A stretch of DNA of 64,000 nucleotides from Hymenobacter gelipurpurascens (GTDB lineage Bacteria; Bacteroidota; Bacteroidia; Cytophagales; Hymenobacteraceae): NCBI RefSeq assembly GCF_900187375.1, contig NZ_FYEW01000001.1:868001-932000 (forward strand), read 5' to 3'. Made by a program: the position numbers and the translations under genes. Shown piece by piece: positions 60,140 through 64,000 of the stretch. The notes beneath the pieces were generated by a model. The model did no database searches and was not told the origin of the DNA. It saw only the letters and a program-made list of their open reading frames with translations. How positions within the stretch are numbered: the stretch's first letter is position 1; every line of letters begins with the position of its first letter.

Positions 60140-61915
60140 TCACCCCTCGGCTTTCCGCTTTCCCCGGATACCTTTTTTCAGGTGCTGAATCCACTGACCC
60201 ACCTTAGAACGCGGCCGGGTGCTGGCTCGCACGCTTGACGAGTTGCGGGTTCGGGAACGGGAACGGCGAGCTGTGCTGCCCAGGGCCGATGACACTGTAC
60301 GAGGCCGCTCGGCAGACCGCGCTTGCACTGCAGATTCGGGCAAATGGGCAGGCCCCGTCTTACGGATGACCTGCAGGCTCAGCCGTCGGTTGAGGGCCCG
60401 GCCCACGGGCGCGGCATTGGAGGCCACCAGGGCCTGAGCTCCATATCCCTGGGCCAGCAGCCGGCGGCTGGCTACCCCCAGGTTTATGAGGGCACGCCTG
60501 GCCGCCATAGCTCGTTCCCGACTCAGGAGCTGATTGGCACGGGCATCTCCGGAATCATCGGTGTAGCCGCCCAGCTTAACTATTGCCTGAGGAAAAGCTT
60601 TCAGAATGCCGGCTAAATTCCGGAGTTGTTCCTGCGATTCCTCGGTGAGCGTAGCGTTGCCGGAAGTGAAGGTAACCCGATCCAGGTTCAGGAGGCTGCC
60701 GGCCGAATCCAGGGTATCTACCTGCTGCGCAGGATCGGTCAGGAGGCTATACAGGCGGTATTCCGTGGAGTTGGAGCCTACCCGTTGGCGGCTGCCATCG
60801 GGTAGCGTTATAATCAGGGGTTCCCCCGTGGTATAGATATAAGTATCGGAAATGGGGTCATAGTGCCCCGCGGGCAAAACAGCGGCGGGTTTTGGCTTGG
60901 TTACCGTTTCCTGGGCAGGCTCGACCGGCGCATGGAGTCGTTGTGGTACCGCGGACCGATTGGCCACCGTAGCCACCCGCATTTCCGGTTTGCTTGTAGG
61001 CAAGGAACTAGCCGGATTCCCGGGATTGGGAAGTAAAAAATACCCACCCCCGTAGCCCATCAAATAAACCAGACCTACTGCGGGCAGCGCCAGAAGCCAT
61101 TTTGAGCGCGGCAAACGGGGCAACCGAAGCATCCTGGCCCTGCCCAACCAACTACTAGCCCTGTCTGGGGTAAACGTGATGCCGCCGCCTACTTTCTCCC
61201 AGGTACCAGCTCCGGCCACTGTAAAGCGGTGAAACGTTTCTTTTTCGGGCGAATCAGTGGCAGTAGCCACAGGCGCTGCTGAAGCAACAGGCGGTGGCAG
61301 CGGCCCCGCACCAGCAGTAGGCTGGGCTACGCGCACCGTGGGGGCAACTGGTTTCGTGACTGGCTTGGGGGCAGCCTGCTTCTGTAGAGTCGAGGCAGGC
61401 TGTGCTACGGGGGCCCGAGGTGTAACAGGGGCCGCAACCTTAGCCAGCGCCTCCTGATGCTGCAACCACTGGCCAAGACCGGCGGCATCAAGGGCTGCGC
61501 TGGCCGCCAGCTGGCCTAGGGTTCCTAATACGGTCCCCACAACCACTTCAATTAGCACCGGGAATCCGGCCAGCGGAAGGCCAGTAGCGGTGGCTATCCG
61601 TTGGATGGTGAACTCGTAGTTACCGGCCAAAAGCCCCTCCATCAACCTTTGGCCGCGCCCGCCAAACGATTCAGGAGAGCCCAAGTGCTGCAAAGCCGCC
61701 GCCTGATACGCCTGTTCTGAGAGCGTCCAGATGGCTTCTTCCCCATTCGGCCGAACAAGCCGGTCCTGCAGAGTAATGATGACTAATTCCGTCAGCTGAT
61801 CTACCGCATGCTTAACAACTGTTGAGCTTTGCCCAAGCGTCGTGCTGAGTTGGAGAAGAATATCCTCCGTAAAACTCATCTCGACGGCTGCCCCTATAGT
61901 TTCCTGCTGCTGCAT
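60140..61915 (-). CDS. DUF937-OmpA fusion protein
   Basis: 591 residues. Residues about 1-170 resemble the DUF937 (YidB-like) helical domain (LLQLSTTLGQSSTVVKHAVDQ, GLLAGNYEFTIQRIATATGLP), then a Pro/Ala/Thr-rich linker, one membrane helix (about 270-290, WLLALPAVGLVYLMGYGGGYFL) and an OmpA-like peptidoglycan-binding domain at about 395-515 with LRNLAGILKAFPQAIVKLGGYTDDSGDARANQLLSRERA in outline and the NRRLSLQVI end. The basic C-terminal tail (RSRSRTRNSS) is unusual. It is probably an inner-membrane protein whose OmpA domain holds peptidoglycan; N-terminal role unknown. Confidence 0.82.
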   Translation of the reverse strand: MQQQETIGAAVEMSFTEDILLQLSTTLGQSSTVVKHAVDQLTELVIITLQDRLVRPNGEEAIWTLSEQAYQAAALQHLGSPESFGGRGQRLMEGLLAGNYEFTIQRIATATGLPLAGFPVLIEVVVGTVLGTLGQLAASAALDAAGLGQWLQHQEALAKVAAPVTPRAPVAQPASTLQKQAAPKPVTKPVAPTVRVAQPTAGAGPLPPPVASAAPVATATDSPEKETFHRFTVAGAGTWEKVGGGITFTPDRASSWLGRARMLRLPRLPRSKWLLALPAVGLVYLMGYGGGYFLLPNPGNPASSLPTSKPEMRVATVANRSAVPQRLHAPVEPAQETVTKPKPAAVLPAGHYDPISDTYIYTTGEPLIITLPDGSRQRVGSNSTEYRLYSLLTDPAQQVDTLDSAGSLLNLDRVTFTSGNATLTEESQEQLRNLAGILKAFPQAIVKLGGYTDDSGDARANQLLSRERAMAARRALINLGVASRRLLAQGYGAQALVASNAAPVGRALNRRLSLQVIRKTGPAHLPESAVQARSAERPRTVSSALGSTARRSRSRTRNSSSVRASTRPRSKVGQWIQHLKKGIRGKRKAEG

Positions 61916-62188
61916 GGGTCGACATAAAAATATTACGTCACACTAAGCCATTATTTGTATAAAAATCACAAATAGTTGCATATAAACAAACAGACGAGCT
62001 ACTTTACTTCAGAATTTTCTACCGTTTGTAACAAACACAAGGTGTTGTAAATGAATGAAATCCGTCTCACAACTGGACTAGGCCAGTCTAATCGACACCA
62101 AGGCCTGCCTTCAAAACCGACAGCACCCCGGCAGAAGTTGTCTACCGGGCCGCTGTTAACTGGTTTAATTTAGAAAAGCTGAAGGAAC

Positions 62189-62845
62189 TTACGCCACAGG
62201 CACTTGGCCCGTGTGCTGGCGGGCCTGCTCGCGGCGCAGCAGCACAATATTGCGGGTGTACACCACCATACCGGGCACGTTGCCCAGAATCAGCACTTCA
62301 TCGCGGCGCAGAATGGCGTAAATCAACACCAGAAAGGAACCCACCAGGCTCACTACCCAGAAGCCCAGCGGCAGCACCGACTCGCCCTTGCGCTCCGAAT
62401 ACAGCCACTGGTACACAAAGCGCAGCAGGAACACTACCTGGCCTAGGGCGCCCAGCACCAGCCAGCCCCCCGGAATGGGCGTGTGCAGCATGCGCTGGAA
62501 GCTAAAGTTGGGCGTGCCCACAAAAAACAGCACCAGTGTAGCCAGCGGAAACGCATACGCCGCGGCCCGAAACCAGGCATTAAGCTTGTTCCACTCACCC
62601 AGCAGCTGCAGGTTCCGGATGTAGATACCGTAGCTGATGAGTTGGGCGCCCAGAATAACGGGGTCGTGGCGCAGGATGCCGTAGATGATCATCAGGAAGG
62701 ATGATATCAGGCTGATCTGCCAGAACAGCGCCGGCACCAGCACCTGCTTGGCCCGCTCGCTTTTGATCCATTGTAGGATGATACGGCTGCTAAACAGGCC
62801 CTGCGACAACAGGCCAATAAACCGGGCAACGAGTTCGGTGCTCAT
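62189..62845 (-). CDS. Lipid-A-disaccharide synthase N-terminal (LAB_N) protein, two copies of the domain
   Basis: 218 residues with six hydrophobic segments. Two repeats of the LAB_N unit are visible: GLLSQGLFSSRIILQWIKSERA and LGQVVFLLRFVYQWLYSERKGE start the two halves, each followed by PxxFWxxSLxxSFLxxIYxILRxDPV-type sequence. It lacks the LpxB catalytic domain. Its role is unknown, but it sits next to a GT2 glycosyltransferase gene, an arrangement I would expect for polyprenyl-linked sugar flipping or transfer. The two genes are 12 bases apart, so they form an operon. Confidence 0.9.
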   Translation of the reverse strand: MSTELVARFIGLLSQGLFSSRIILQWIKSERAKQVLVPALFWQISLISSFLMIIYGILRHDPVILGAQLISYGIYIRNLQLLGEWNKLNAWFRAAAYAFPLATLVLFFVGTPNFSFQRMLHTPIPGGWLVLGALGQVVFLLRFVYQWLYSERKGESVLPLGFWVVSLVGSFLVLIYAILRRDEVLILGNVPGMVVYTRNIVLLRREQARQHTGQVPVA

Positions 62846-62857
62846 ACTGCAGGTGGC

Positions 62858-63616
62858 CTAGCCGTGCGCAGCCGCGCCGCGCTGCTGCTCTCCGATTTCG
62901 TAGTTCTTCCAGCGGCTCCGGATCCAGCGGAAACCGAAGGTATCGACCAGGGGCTTCCAGGCCCGGTTCCAGAGGTTGTATTTGGCCGTGCCGGCAAAGC
63001 GTGGGAAGTGCTGCACGGGCATTTGGTGCACTTTACCGCCCTGCAGCTGCACCAGCGCCCCCAGGAAGCGGTGCATGCCATGAAACAGCGGAATCCGGCG
63101 CGCATACTCGATCTTCATGATCTTCAGCGGGCAGCCCGTATCCTGAATACCGTCGTTGATGAGGGTGCGGCGCACCGTATTGGCAATCTTGGAAGAAAGC
63201 TTCTTCACAATAGTATCCTGGCGCTTGGCCCGGATACCGTTCACCATATCGTACTGCGGGAAGAACTCGAAGAACTTCAGGAAGTCCAGCGGCGAGGTCT
63301 GAATATCGGAGTCGATGTAGCCCAGCAGCGTGGTGCGGCAGTGGTCGATGCCCGCTTTTATGGCCGTGCTCAGGCCCCGGTTCTGACTCAGGCTGATGAA
63401 CTCGTAGCGGGAGTCCTGGCGGCAGATGTCGCGCAGAATAGCCAGTGAGCCATCGGTAGAGCCATCATTCACGAACAAAACGGTGGTTGTTACCGGCGTC
63501 TGGTCCAGAAATTTGTTCATCTCTACGGCAAACTGCTGCAGGCTTTCTTCTTCATTATACACTGGTACAAGTACCGTGAGACTTTGCGTGGCCAGGTAAG
63601 CAGCGGTAGAGGGCAT
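62858..63616 (-). CDS. Family 2 glycosyltransferase (polyprenyl-phosphate sugar transferase type)
   Basis: 252 residues from ATG at 63616, with the GT2 pattern QSLTVLVPVYNEEESLQQF, VLFVNDGSTDGSLAILRD (DGSxD), FISLSQNRGLSTAIKAGI, LLGYIDSDIQTSPLDF, MVNGIRAKRQDTIVKK and DTGCPLKIM. It has no obvious C-terminal membrane helix pair, unlike ArnC; it probably glycosylates a polyprenyl phosphate as donor for GT39 enzymes such as the one at 56273. The stop TAG is in GGCTAGGCCACC, a motif half-site. It is upstream of the LAB_N gene. Confidence 0.9.
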   Translation of the reverse strand: MPSTAAYLATQSLTVLVPVYNEEESLQQFAVEMNKFLDQTPVTTTVLFVNDGSTDGSLAILRDICRQDSRYEFISLSQNRGLSTAIKAGIDHCRTTLLGYIDSDIQTSPLDFLKFFEFFPQYDMVNGIRAKRQDTIVKKLSSKIANTVRRTLINDGIQDTGCPLKIMKIEYARRIPLFHGMHRFLGALVQLQGGKVHQMPVQHFPRFAGTAKYNLWNRAWKPLVDTFGFRWIRSRWKNYEIGEQQRGAAAHG

Positions 63617-63805
63617 AAAAACGGAGGGGCGTAAATAGAGGCGCAAGGTAGGCAAGGTTTCCTCAGCAAAAAGACGAGCCTAGGCCACCTCGGTAGCATT
63701 TGCGCTATCTAACTGCCAATTATCTGAATGGGTTTTTCTTCTCAGATAAAATCACCCGGTTATATGCTGGCCGTTAGGCTCAGTGAGTAGAGAGCAAAAC
63801 AAGAG

Positions 63806-63839
63806 AAAAGCCTGGCTTGCTTGCGCAAATCAGGCTTTT
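63806..63839. terminator. Bidirectional hairpin terminator
   Basis: 9-base stem AAAAGCCTG with its complement across a 16-base loop, then TTTTT. Between the GT2 start region and the hisE end. Confidence 0.6.
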
Positions 63840-63883
63840 TTCGGTCAGTGAACAGGCACCGGAATACAGCAGGTGGCCTACAG

Positions 63884-64000
63884 CTACTCCCGGCGTACGC
63901 CGCCGGAAATAGTGGTGTGCCGCTGCCGCAGTACCTGTACAATATCTTCCAGCGAGAGGCCGGAGGCGGTCAGCAACACCAGCAAATGGTAGAGCAGATC
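63884..64000 (-). CDS. hisE: Phosphoribosyl-ATP pyrophosphatase, C-terminal part (hisE or hisIE, partial)
   Basis: The frame enters from the right edge. The 38 visible residues DLLYHLLVLLTASGLSLEDI and VQVLRQRHTTISGG match the end of HisE, with the conserved ADLLYH-type start of a helix and the RH near the end. The enzyme removes pyrophosphate from phosphoribosyl-ATP in histidine synthesis; in Bacteroidota it is often fused to HisI, which cannot be seen here. The upstream part is outside the window. Confidence 0.88.
   Translation of the reverse strand, partial: DLLYHLLVLLTASGLSLEDIVQVLRQRHTTISGGVRRE

Overview
The window looks like a chromosomal segment of an aerobic, GC-rich member of the Bacteroidota, most probably Hymenobacter or a close relative (inference from protein families, not from a search). 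Supporting signs are Bacteroidota-type promoter boxes (TACCTTTG or TATCTTTG a short way before starts), few Shine-Dalgarno sites, a fused E1 alpha/beta dehydrogenase, DUF349, DUF2911, DUF4259 and DUF1015 proteins, a fasciclin protein, a TPR-histidine-kinase and O2-dependent HemF. I see no rRNA, CRISPR array, prophage or intact insertion sequence.

Layout. 0-7.5 kb: end of gatB, two tandem TlpA-like lipoproteins (the first without active-site cysteines), an unknown Pro/Ala-rich protein, acyl-CoA thioesterase, pcm, a sugar transferase, riboflavin synthase and a small basic protein. 7.5-16.4 kb: PAP2 phosphatase coupled to hemF, a beta-barrel protein, GNAT, fused E1, a BamA/TamA-like lipoprotein and a SpoU methyltransferase. 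16.5-22 kb: an ECF sigma/anti-sigma-like/outer-membrane protein operon, CoA-binding protein and FAD oxidoreductase. 22-31 kb: thioesterase, a cobalamin riboswitch with no B12 gene, an MHS transporter, DUF2911, tryptophan 2,3-dioxygenase, sdaAB, and a TolC plus HlyD-type efflux pair. 31-37 kb: gpsA, small membrane proteins, a TPR sensor kinase with a degenerate catalytic region, and tRNA-Thr. 37-49 kb: DUF349, YqgE, pdxH, DUF1015-maf, DUF4259, flavin reductase, TlpA, a 36-residue membrane protein, fasciclin, L,D-transpeptidase and a RES/Xre toxin-antitoxin pair. 49-56 kb: HD hydrolase, gyrA, a TPR protein, then an AT-rich tract holding a 200-bp second copy of part of gyrA and an atypical winged-helix-like gene. 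56-64 kb: envelope glycan genes (GT39, GDPD, UDP-sugar epimerase, DUF937-OmpA, LpxB-N, GT2) and the 3' end of hisE/hisIE.

The most unusual signal is not a gene. A palindrome, GGCCTAGGCC (extended AGTGGCCTAGGCCACT), occurs exactly 13 times, and GGCCTAG or CTAGGCC is found at about 75 loci by my manual count, in intergenic DNA, inside genes, in terminators and over stop codons. It resembles the highly iterated palindrome HIP1 of cyanobacteria in behaviour but not in sequence. In one case a half-site lies exactly where the phospho-acceptor histidine of a sensor kinase has become tyrosine. A second genome-style feature is the set of very long, near loop-less perfect hairpins (arms up to 36 bp) that follow many genes.
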